Shown: in pieces, positions 56,626 to 64,000 of the stretch
Position numbering within the stretch: the stretch's first letter is position 1
Layout of the letters: each line of letters starts with the position of its first letter
Assembly: GCA_002338525.1 (NCBI GenBank)
Contig: DDIM01000015.1
Location: 1-64,000 of the forward strand
Length of the DNA: 64,000 bases
Direction of reading: 5' to 3'
From: Micavibrio sp. UBA1850
GTDB taxonomy: Bacteria; Pseudomonadota; Alphaproteobacteria; Micavibrionales; Micavibrionaceae
Program-made: the position numbers and the translations under genes
Notes under the pieces: generated by a model
What the model was told of the DNA's origin: nothing
Databases searched by the model: none
Seen by the model: only the letters and a program-made list of their open reading frames with translations

Positions 56626-57171
56626 ATGACACATTTCATCAAAAAAACATTAAGCCTTATTATCTTTTCAGTTTTGACAGCAACCCCTGCAATTGCTGCA
56701 AACGTAGGAGATAAAATCCCTCACAATCTTGATCTGTCCGACCAAACATCAACACAGCAGAGTTTTCAATCTATATCAGGTGAAAATGGTGCCGTGATCT
56801 TGTTTATAAGATCTGCTGAATGGTGCCCTTACTGCCAAGCACAATTGATGGATGTAAACTCACGTTTGCCTGAAATTCGCGGCGCCGGATACAATGTCGT
56901 TAGCGTTAGTTACGACAGCATCGACTCACTTGATGCGTTCGTAAAACAGCGCGGTATCGACTACCCTCTTTTGTCTGACAAAAACTCAGAAGCGATCAAA
57001 GCCTTTAATCTTTTAAATAAAGAAATCCGTGAAGGCTCTAAGCAAGATGGTATCCCACATCCTGCAATTATCGTTACAAATGAACAGGGTGTCATCACAC
57101 ATGTATTCAAAGAAGATGGTTACAAAAACCGCCCTGACATGGACGATGTTGTTGCGGCTTTAAAAGAATAG
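56626..57171 (+). CDS. Exported peroxiredoxin/redoxin-like thioredoxin-fold protein
   Basis: A 181-residue protein with a signal peptide (about residues 1-23, ending IAAN). A redoxin domain follows, with the active site SAEWCPYCQAQLMD (CxxC near residues 67-70), DVVSVSYDSID-like strands and HPAIIVTNEQGVI. It is probably a periplasmic thiol reductase or peroxiredoxin-like enzyme. Confidence 0.85.
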   Translation: MTHFIKKTLSLIIFSVLTATPAIAANVGDKIPHNLDLSDQTSTQQSFQSISGENGAVILFIRSAEWCPYCQAQLMDVNSRLPEIRGAGYNVVSVSYDSIDSLDAFVKQRGIDYPLLSDKNSEAIKAFNLLNKEIREGSKQDGIPHPAIIVTNEQGVITHVFKEDGYKNRPDMDDVVAALKE

Positions 57172-57191
57172 TTAGAAAAGATAAACGACAT

Positions 57192-57404
57192 ATGAACCAA
57201 AGCGATCAAAATCGCATAACTGATATTGAAGTTGTGCTTACCCGTCAAGATCAACAAATCCAGGATTTGAGTGACATGGTAAATGCACAATGGAAAGAAA
57301 TCGATCGCCTCAAGCGTTTGTTAGAGAAAACAAACTCTAAAATCCAAACGCTTGAGGACAATATTGATGCCCCAGAAGCGCATCAGCCCCCTCCCCATTA
57401 TTAA
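57192..57404 (+). CDS. slyX: SlyX family protein
   Basis: A 70-residue coiled-coil protein (ITDIEVVLTRQDQQIQDLSDMVNAQWKEIDRLKRLLEKTNSKI) with the PPPHY C-terminus that marks SlyX. The function of the family is unclear. Its stop overlaps the convergent tag stop. Confidence 0.88.
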   Translation: MNQSDQNRITDIEVVLTRQDQQIQDLSDMVNAQWKEIDRLKRLLEKTNSKIQTLEDNIDAPEAHQPPPHY

Positions 57405-58006
57405 TTTGAAATTATTGCCTTTTGCTCTGAGAAGTCACAGCCTTTAAAGTGGTCGTTGACCATGCCCATTGCCTGCATAAAAGCATAACATGTTGTAGGC
57501 CCCACGAACTTAAAGCCTTTTTTCTTTAGATCCTTTGAAAGCGCAATCGCCTCATCACATGTTGTGATATGTCGCAATTGTTCATAGGCAAGCAACTCAT
57601 TTCGGGACGTGGGTTTGAATTTTTGGACATACGAATAGAATGCCCCCTCATCGGCGATGAGGTCTTGCATACATCGGGCGTTATTAATTGTTGCTTCAAT
57701 TTTACCGCGATGGCGAATGATGCCTGCATTATTAAGTAAGTTTTCAATGTCTGCGTCAGTCATCTTCGCGACACGATCAATATCAAAATGATGAAATGCT
57801 TTGCGGAAATTGTCCCGTTTTTTAAGGATTGTTATCCAGCTTAAACCCGCTTGAAACCCTTCGAGACATATTTTCTCAAAAAGTCTTTGGTCTGAGGTGA
57901 CAAGGTTACCCCATTCATTATCGTGATAATCAATGTATAAAGGATCTGTTCCACACCACTGACAGCGGTGCTTGCCGTCCTCATCCTTGATTAAACCATC
58001 ATTCAT
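57401..58006 (-). CDS. tag: DNA-3-methyladenine glycosylase I
   Basis: A 201-residue protein with the Tag signature: CQWCGTDPLYIDYHDNEWG near the N-terminus (zinc Cys), EGFQAGLSWITILKKRDNFRKAF and FVGPTTCYAFMQAMGMVNDH. It removes 3-methyladenine from alkylated DNA. Confidence 0.93.
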   Translation of the reverse strand: MNDGLIKDEDGKHRCQWCGTDPLYIDYHDNEWGNLVTSDQRLFEKICLEGFQAGLSWITILKKRDNFRKAFHHFDIDRVAKMTDADIENLLNNAGIIRHRGKIEATINNARCMQDLIADEGAFYSYVQKFKPTSRNELLAYEQLRHITTCDEAIALSKDLKKKGFKFVGPTTCYAFMQAMGMVNDHFKGCDFSEQKAIISN

Positions 58007-58021
58007 AGGTTATTTTTTAGA

Positions 58022-58936
58022 TTAATTGACGTAGTCATGCAAGTTCAGACGTAGAATTCGCGCCGTTGTTGCATACGATGCTTCGAGTTGTGTTTGATAT
58101 TGCGTCAATAATACTGAGGCTTCGGCCAAGTCTGTGTCTTCTAAAGACGATATAATGTCTTGAAGCAATGCCATCTCGTCACTGTTAACCTGCATTCTAT
58201 CTTCTATCAGCGTGGCTTTAGATGAAATGTCCGTTCTAGAGGCTGCAATATCATCTACAGCTTCATTGATAAGTGACAAAGCCTCGGAAATTGCCGCAGT
58301 ATCGGCTGAGTTATTGGCCGCCAAATTCATGGCTCTTAGCATTTTCTCAAATCCTATGTCATCTGCTGTCACCCCATAATCAAGAGTATACCCATCGGCT
58401 ACGGTGACGTTTTGCATCATATTGTCGCCTTGATAATATTCAATATTCGGCGTTGATGGCGTGGCCTGTGCCGTATAAAGAGGATCTGTCAAATCAACAG
58501 GCGGCACATCAATCATTGATCCTGCAAAAAGATAGCGCCCTCCTAAATTCGTATTCAAAAGTGCGGCCATTGATTCTTCCGAATTTCTGGCAATCACCTC
58601 AAGGTCGAACGGCGTTGCAAACTGACCTGATAAATTTTGTGATAATGTTTGGGCAAAGTCGTTTGCCAAATCCAGCATATCGCCCATCGTGCTAAACATT
58701 TGGTTAATACGAGATTGTGCGGTCTGCGCAACAATATTTTGTGTCGTAATACGTGCCAAATCACTTTCTGTGTTAAGCAAACGTTGCACGTCAGTGCTTA
58801 TACCGGCAAAGTTACGGCTTTTCTTTCCTGATGAAATTGAAAGCTGTGTTTCGTTTGCGTTTTGTTGAATACGCAAATTATTTGAGTTCAAGCGATTAGA
58901 GAACGTAAATGTTGATATACGTGATGAAATTGCCAT
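58022..58936 (-). CDS. flgL: Flagellar hook-associated protein 3 (FlgL)
   Basis: A 304-residue flagellin-fold protein. The N-terminal helices (FSNRLNSNNLRIQQNANETQLSISSGKKSRNFAGI) and C-terminal helices (EASVLLTQYQTQLEASYATTARILRLNLHDYV) pair as in FlgL or flagellins. Its position just downstream of flgK favours FlgL over a filament flagellin. AGGAGG precedes the ATG (58942-58947). Confidence 0.85.
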   Translation of the reverse strand: MAISSRISTFTFSNRLNSNNLRIQQNANETQLSISSGKKSRNFAGISTDVQRLLNTESDLARITTQNIVAQTAQSRINQMFSTMGDMLDLANDFAQTLSQNLSGQFATPFDLEVIARNSEESMAALLNTNLGGRYLFAGSMIDVPPVDLTDPLYTAQATPSTPNIEYYQGDNMMQNVTVADGYTLDYGVTADDIGFEKMLRAMNLAANNSADTAAISEALSLINEAVDDIAASRTDISSKATLIEDRMQVNSDEMALLQDIISSLEDTDLAEASVLLTQYQTQLEASYATTARILRLNLHDYVN

Positions 58937-58973
58937 GTTGTCCTCCTTTTATCCTTTATTGTTTATTTTCCAA

Positions 58974-60713
58974 TTATCGAACAGCTGCAATCAGCTCTTC
59001 TAATAGCCCTTTAATCACAGCGATTACCTGTGCTGACGCCTGATAATGGCTCTCCAGCTCGAGGAGTATAGCTGTTTCTTCGTCTATGTTTACGCCTGTC
59101 ACATTGTTCATAAAATCTGCACCTTGCTGGCGGATCACTTCTGCTGATTCTGCGGCATCTGCTGCATTCGAGGCATTCAACGCGGCTCGTGACATGATGC
59201 TTTCTGCATATGATCTCAACGATAAACTTTGTGCAGAAAAGTCTCCTGCGGCATCGAATGAGACTGATGCATCTAAGGCCGTAGAAAGTCCTTCGACAAC
59301 AGATGTATCACCGACTGTAATCCCTACATCACCAATGGCAAGCCCTGCACTACCGTCAAAACGCCCAAGCGCCAACAAGTCACTATCTTCTAATAGGTAG
59401 TCTGCAACACGAATGTTACGTGCCCCCTCTCCGCTAAACATATCATTCAAGCCAAAATAGTCAGAAAACCCTTGGTTTTCGGCGCCAATATCACTGTCCA
59501 TTTCGTTGATAGAAATACCAAGTGTTGGATCTGTTGATGTAAGCACCAACTCTCCTGCTGGCCCAAGGCTTGCTGTAATACCTGTTACGTTCAACGCTGT
59601 GACAACATCACCAATGGTTCCATAAGTACTAAGATCGATATTGGTAAAGCTTTGTACAACTCCATTTTCATTAGTCAGACCGATACGGACAAATCCACTC
59701 CCTGCCCATGGGTCTGCTGCTGAGAAGCCCTCGTCTCCCGTCATCTCGTTTCTTGGAGGGCGTGATGCCCCTGTGTTCAATACAGCGTTCATCGTGTCCA
59801 TAAGAACATTTGCAAACTCGTCGTATTTTTCTTGCTCGTTAATCAAAACCTCATCCCGAAGCTCTATGAGCCCAGCAAGTTTTCCGCCACCAATATCATT
59901 TGTGACATCAACGCCGTTCACCTCAATGGGATTAATAATCCCTGGATATGTAACATTTGTTGTTAATGTCGCCTGAGGATCAAATGACATGTAGTATGGC
60001 GATGACGTGATAAGCGGCTGCCCAGACGGAAGGTAGACCTGCATTCTATTACTATTGTCATAGAAGAATGTTACATCAATTTCTTCAGCTAGCTTTTGTA
60101 GCTCTGCAACACGTTGATCTTCATACTCAACCAAAGTTGTCGCATTCTTTCCTGATGTTCTTAGTATCTTGTCGTTAATATCATCAATCACAGTTAACGA
60201 TTCATTGATGCGGTTAATCGTTTTGTCAATCTCAAGCTCTGCATCAGTTCTTTGCTCTTGAATTGAGCTCGACATATCGCGCAGGTAGAGCGCGATCACC
60301 TCAGCATCAGAAACAATCTGTGATTTTTGCGCGCGGTTTTCAGGTGTTACAGCTAGCAAATCAAGGTTTGTGAAAAACTCATTCAAAGTACTTGTTAGTG
60401 AAAAATCAGAAACAATATCACCTGTACGGCGGATATAAACGTCTAGATACTCTGCAATTACATTTTTACGACTCACGTCAAACGTGTCGTTGACCACGCC
60501 ATCTACCAAATACTGATTCAGTGAGCTTGAAACAGTGCCACCAATCGGCACAGTTCCAAAGTTGCCAGTAATATAGTCAGCCGTGTAGGATTTACGTGTA
60601 TATCCCGCACGGTCTGCGTTTGTGATATTTTGAGACGCAACTTTAATGTTTTCTTCCGTGGCTTGGATGCCGCGGTAGGCCATATGCAAGCCATTTAATA
60701 GTGAAATACTCAT
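58974..60713 (-). CDS. flgK: Flagellar hook-associated protein 1 (FlgK)
   Basis: A 579-residue protein. The N-terminus (SLLNGLHMAYRGIQATEENIKVASQNITNADRAGYTRK) and the C-terminus (VTGVNIDEETAILLELESHYQASAQVIAVIKGLLEELI) are the conserved rod/hook ends. It forms the junction between hook and filament. It overlaps the upstream 121-residue gene by four bases (ATGA). Confidence 0.92.
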   Translation of the reverse strand: MSISLLNGLHMAYRGIQATEENIKVASQNITNADRAGYTRKSYTADYITGNFGTVPIGGTVSSSLNQYLVDGVVNDTFDVSRKNVIAEYLDVYIRRTGDIVSDFSLTSTLNEFFTNLDLLAVTPENRAQKSQIVSDAEVIALYLRDMSSSIQEQRTDAELEIDKTINRINESLTVIDDINDKILRTSGKNATTLVEYEDQRVAELQKLAEEIDVTFFYDNSNRMQVYLPSGQPLITSSPYYMSFDPQATLTTNVTYPGIINPIEVNGVDVTNDIGGGKLAGLIELRDEVLINEQEKYDEFANVLMDTMNAVLNTGASRPPRNEMTGDEGFSAADPWAGSGFVRIGLTNENGVVQSFTNIDLSTYGTIGDVVTALNVTGITASLGPAGELVLTSTDPTLGISINEMDSDIGAENQGFSDYFGLNDMFSGEGARNIRVADYLLEDSDLLALGRFDGSAGLAIGDVGITVGDTSVVEGLSTALDASVSFDAAGDFSAQSLSLRSYAESIMSRAALNASNAADAAESAEVIRQQGADFMNNVTGVNIDEETAILLELESHYQASAQVIAVIKGLLEELIAAVR

Positions 60714-61075
60714 GCCCAGCCTCCCGTGTATTGATGTCCATCTTCGTCATCAAACAAATCATCTCGGTTTGATATATCGTTTGTCGAAGTTTTGTTCTTC
60801 AGTGCTTCTATATGGTGCACTGTGTTGACCTTTAATTCTTTATGGATGTTTTTAAGAAGCATCAAACACTCGAGAATATCTTCATCAGAGTTATGATCAG
60901 CCAAGCTCTCTGCTTGGTCTTCCAAATCTTTAAGCATCATCATTTTTTGTAAATACATGCCACGTAGGCTCAGGTTGCCCTGATCCATCAAGACAGCATT
61001 TTCTACACGGATAAACCCAAGAAGGTCTCTCATATCGTGTTGTAGTCTGCTATTTTGTTTCGTTGCTTGTGACAT
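60710..61075 (-). CDS. FlgN-like flagellar chaperone (putative)
   Basis: A 121-residue helical, acidic protein whose ATGA overlap with flgK and position in the block fit FlgN, the chaperone for FlgK and FlgL. Sequence similarity is too weak to name it with certainty (LQHDMRDLLGFIRVENAVLMDQ, MMMLKDLEDQAESL). Confidence 0.5.
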   Translation of the reverse strand: MSQATKQNSRLQHDMRDLLGFIRVENAVLMDQGNLSLRGMYLQKMMMLKDLEDQAESLADHNSDEDILECLMLLKNIHKELKVNTVHHIEALKNKTSTNDISNRDDLFDDEDGHQYTGGWA

Positions 61076-61119
61076 CTTTTTTTGCCTTATTTTTTATATT
61101 TGTTTTTAAATATATGTTC

Positions 61120-61446
61120 TTATTCGTCTTCGTCGTTTGCGGGGTGTATGTCGTTTACTCTTTCGTATGACACGCACACATTTTGCGCCGAGCGGGCTTT
61201 CGCCATTTGTTTGTCTATATCTGCCAAACCTTCTGAAAGTCTTGCGGCGTGTGCCTCAATCTCTTGAAGGATTGACATTAATTGTTTACGGACAGGCTCT
61301 CTTTCCTCTTCTGAAAGGCTTGCAAGATGGTCACGGATCATCGTGGGGTTGGGTAGATCAATCTTATTATCAAGAAACATTTCAACAGTTTGGCCGTCTT
61401 GTTGGCCTTTGTTCCATGTCTTAATAAAATGATGTACGTGATCCAT
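61120..61446 (-). CDS. Small acidic protein within the flagellar block
   Basis: A 108-residue helical protein (MIRDHLASLSEEEREPVRKQLMSILQEIEAHAARLSEGLADIDKQMAKA). I do not recognise it. It lies between flgE and the FlgN-like gene, co-directional, and could be a regulator or a chaperone. Confidence 0.5.
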   Translation of the reverse strand: MDHVHHFIKTWNKGQQDGQTVEMFLDNKIDLPNPTMIRDHLASLSEEEREPVRKQLMSILQEIEAHAARLSEGLADIDKQMAKARSAQNVCVSYERVNDIHPANDEDE

Positions 61447-61488
61447 CTTGCTTTGTCCTTTTTATTGTTTAGATATGTCGCCTATCTA

Positions 61489-62847
61489 TTATCTGACAGC
61501 AGCGATCAGTTCGTCAAACAATTCGTCCGCGGTACTCACCACCTGCGCATTGGCAGAGTAAGCTTGTTGCGAAATGATCATTTTATTGAACTCCGATGCA
61601 GTATCAGTTGTCGACATCTCAATGGAGTTGGCAACAATTTCACCCGCGTCCCCTTGTCCAGGCTGTTTCAAAATCATAACACCGGCATTGTCAGCCTCAT
61701 CATAAATTGTTCCATTGACCTGAGACAAACCATATGGGTTTTGGAATGTCGCAATTGGCACCTGATAGATAGGAAGAACCACACCGTTTTCAAAAATTGC
61801 CTCGACCAATCCTTCATTATTAATCTCAACGTTTGAAAGCTGTCCAAAACGCACACCATCTTGGTCAACAAAAAACGTCTCAAGCTTTGGTGTTGCTGTT
61901 GATCCAGAAAACTGTGTAACACCGTTTGATGATCCAATCGCGCCCATATCCAAATTGATTGTTTGGGGCGCCAATGCACCTTGTGCAAATGTTGGAATTG
62001 TGATGGTTGTATCCGCAGGAACAAAACTTGCGATTGTTCCGTCACCGTTAAAGTTGATTGTTAGAACATTCGATCCACTGGCGCCAACCTCAACAAAATC
62101 GGTTCCTCCTGCTGAAACAGGATTTGCCAATGTATCAACCAGCCCGTTCGTGTCTTTTTGTTTTGGCTCTTCAAATGTGGCTGTCCATTGGTTAACCCCC
62201 TCTTTTACCCACGTAATGGGTATATCATGTCCAATACCAAGCGCATCAAATATCTGCACATTCGTATTATGTCTCCCGCCTGCAGCAGTGTCTAATGGAT
62301 TAAAGATTACATCGTCTGCTGGAAGGTTCAAATCAAAACGAACGTTTTGTGTGGCTTGCGCCGTTCCTGCTACCGCGCCCACATTTACAGGCTCAACGGA
62401 TGATAAATCATTTTGCGCCAAGCTAATAACTCTTCCTGTATCGTCTGTGCGCTGTCCCATTAGGTATACGCCTTCTGAGTTTACAAGAAATCCATCTTCG
62501 TCTTTTTTGAAATTACCATTACGAGAATATGTGTAGCCTGATGGTTGATTATCAATGTCATCACTAACAACAAAGAAGCCACTCCCGTTAATACCCATAT
62601 CTGTACCAGAATCTGTTGTTTCCAATAGACCTTGAGATTCCATGGCTTGGTTGGCACGGAAAATAACACCCCCACCAGAAAAACCGTTTCGTGTCGTGTT
62701 ACCAACAACCAGAGAATTAAAATCAATCTCACGGTTTTTATATGCAATTGTGCTGGAGTTTGCCAAGTTCTCTGACACGGCAGAAAGCTGTGCGCCCTGC
62801 GCCCGAAGCCCTGATACGGCTGAATTAATGGCTGCTGTAATACTCAT
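61489..62847 (-). CDS. flgE: Flagellar hook protein FlgE
   Basis: A 452-residue protein with the N-terminal rod/hook motif (AAINSAVSGLRAQGAQLSAVSENLANSSTIAYKNREIDFNSLV), the GTDMGINGSGFFVV segment and a C-terminal D0 helix (SANAQVVSTADELFDELIAAVR). It builds the flagellar hook. It is downstream of flgD. Confidence 0.93.
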   Translation of the reverse strand: MSITAAINSAVSGLRAQGAQLSAVSENLANSSTIAYKNREIDFNSLVVGNTTRNGFSGGGVIFRANQAMESQGLLETTDSGTDMGINGSGFFVVSDDIDNQPSGYTYSRNGNFKKDEDGFLVNSEGVYLMGQRTDDTGRVISLAQNDLSSVEPVNVGAVAGTAQATQNVRFDLNLPADDVIFNPLDTAAGGRHNTNVQIFDALGIGHDIPITWVKEGVNQWTATFEEPKQKDTNGLVDTLANPVSAGGTDFVEVGASGSNVLTINFNGDGTIASFVPADTTITIPTFAQGALAPQTINLDMGAIGSSNGVTQFSGSTATPKLETFFVDQDGVRFGQLSNVEINNEGLVEAIFENGVVLPIYQVPIATFQNPYGLSQVNGTIYDEADNAGVMILKQPGQGDAGEIVANSIEMSTTDTASEFNKMIISQQAYSANAQVVSTADELFDELIAAVR

Positions 62848-62914
62848 AATTTACTCCTTTTCGTTAAATTGTCGTCTTACTCTATTTCTCTTGTTTTAAA
62901 CTTTTACTCTTTAC

Positions 62915-63700
62915 TTATGATGATGCGGCATCATCTGTTGTCTCGGAATTTTCACTTGCAGGATCCGTGCCAACTGTCGATGATTGTGATATTTTTAAGA
63001 TATCGTTTACGCCAAAATACAATCCGCCTGCACGAAGAACGATATCGCCTGAGGCGCCTGTTTCCACAGAATCCACTCGAATATTTGTAACTGTTTCGAC
63101 ATCCACTTCCGAGCCGTCGTCTTCTACCGCGTTGATTTGAACGGTAAGAACCTCGCCATTATTAATGGGTACGTTCGTTTCATTGATGTCGAAGGCCAAG
63201 TTATATGTCCCTGAACTCAATGCTCCTAGGTTGGATTCATATACAACCGTGCCTGTTTCGTTGAAGATCTTAACCTCTACGGCATCGGCGTCAGATGCGA
63301 GTGCATAATCCCAATCAGCAATGTCATTTTGTGCAACTGTCATGTCTGTTGCGATCTGAACGTCGTTTCCTATGTATGAAAATGCGCTGAATGAACTACT
63401 AATCTGAAGTGAGTCAAGAATGCTGCTCAACCTTAGGTTTGTATCAATTTGCTGTTCAAGTGATGAATATTGCACAAGCTGGTTTGTATATTCCGTTGTA
63501 TCAACAGGATCCAACGGGTTTTGATTTTGTAGCTGTGTTAATAATATCTGCAAAAATTGCTGCTGGAGCTCTTCTGCTCCCTCTTGGTCTGTTTGTGAAA
63601 CGCTACCATTGGCGGTTACAGATGAATTTGTCGTGATGACGCGTGATCCCGTATCAGAAAATAAATCTCCACTATTTGATATTTGTGAAACAATAGCCAT
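62915..63700 (-). CDS. flgD: Flagellar hook assembly scaffold FlgD
   Basis: A 261-residue protein. The N-terminal FLQILLTQLQNQNPLDPVDTTEYTNQLVQYSSLEQQIDTN is the FlgD hallmark. The C-terminal beta domains (SDADAVEVKIFNETGTVVYESNLGAL) match. It caps the growing hook and comes first in the visible flagellar block. AGGAG lies before the ATG. Confidence 0.93.
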   Translation of the reverse strand: MAIVSQISNSGDLFSDTGSRVITTNSSVTANGSVSQTDQEGAEELQQQFLQILLTQLQNQNPLDPVDTTEYTNQLVQYSSLEQQIDTNLRLSSILDSLQISSSFSAFSYIGNDVQIATDMTVAQNDIADWDYALASDADAVEVKIFNETGTVVYESNLGALSSGTYNLAFDINETNVPINNGEVLTVQINAVEDDGSEVDVETVTNIRVDSVETGASGDIVLRAGGLYFGVNDILKISQSSTVGTDPASENSETTDDAASS

Positions 63701-63928
63701 TTGGTTTTAACTCCTAAAAATCGTTTAAAAACATAATCTTTTTTGTGTTCTCAGTAGTATTCACGCACCAGACCTACAAAGTTGGGCGTTTTTTCTTAAA
63801 AAAGTTTTGTATTTAATCTTTTGGGAAGGTTATTGCGGTATAAATATAGGTGTCGTTAGTGTTACGCTTTATAATGTTATGCTATAGTAGCGAAGCTAAT
63901 ATTTAACCTTTACGAATAAGCACCTTTC

Positions 63929-64000
63929 ATGATCCCTGGCTTTAACGTCACCTCATTCTTAGAATATTTTATGGCTAACCCGATGTTGTTGGCCTTGGGG
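63929..64000 (+). CDS. Start of a gene cut by the window edge
   Basis: An open frame begins at ATG 63929 (MIPGFNVTSFLEYFMANPMLLAL...) and runs off the window. It is divergent from flgD, with about 230 bp between, and resembles the start of a membrane protein. Too short to assign. Confidence 0.35.
   Translation, partial: MIPGFNVTSFLEYFMANPMLLALG

Overview
The window looks like the chromosome of a flagellated, moderately AT-rich Gram-negative bacterium, most likely an alphaproteobacterium. The support is the rluC-like/ATP12 pair, the HslV type with its ...WxATT N-terminus, DUF2924/DUF5681/recombinase neighbours, a ParB-methyltransferase fusion, a short glycine-asparagine pilin-like protein and glutathione-dependent formaldehyde oxidation. 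Species cannot be fixed from sequence alone.

Layout. 1-21 kb is ordinary, mostly single-gene chromosome: the C-terminal part of an RTX surface/secreted protein with lectin-like domains, an OprP-type porin, a large CHASE-PAS hybrid histidine kinase, a homocysteine S-methyltransferase family enzyme, acetoacetyl-CoA synthetase coupled to a pilin-like protein, a three-gene set (autoinducer-synthase-like acyltransferase, AraC regulator, ThiF/E1-like enzyme), RimK with an AstE/AspA-type deacylase, the frmA/fghA formaldehyde pathway, an MscS channel and PhnA.

21.3-38.9 kb is a composite accessory region. It begins where an IS6-family element has cut off the 5' part of spoVR, and it continues with IS6 end fragments around a Fic gene. 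Next comes a tight five-gene minus-strand operon (32266 to 24263): a PHP-plus-SMC-like ATPase of the Ppl/TrlF type, a Schlafen AlbA_2 protein, a 571-residue protein with a possible HEPN RxxxxH motif, a 335-residue unknown and an HNH-type protein. This operon is the best candidate for an undescribed defence system. Beyond it lie a strongly structured non-coding RNA candidate, a lipoprotein coupled to a GIY-YIG nuclease, a second structured leader, and a mobile module (ParB-methyltransferase, DUF5681, DUF2924, large serine recombinase) that abuts a tRNA-Ser(GGA) gene.

39-64 kb is again core-like: an alpha/beta hydrolase, a glycosyltransferase, Smr, an M23 peptidase, hslVU, TerC, an infC-gpt-rpmI-rplT cluster (infC starts at an ATT codon that a standard ORF search misses), rarA, a NUDIX enzyme, crcB, rluC, the ATP12 chaperone, a thioredoxin-fold protein, slyX, tag and a minus-strand flagellar block (flgD, flgE, two small proteins, flgK, flgL). 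All functions were assigned by reading motifs. No database search was run.
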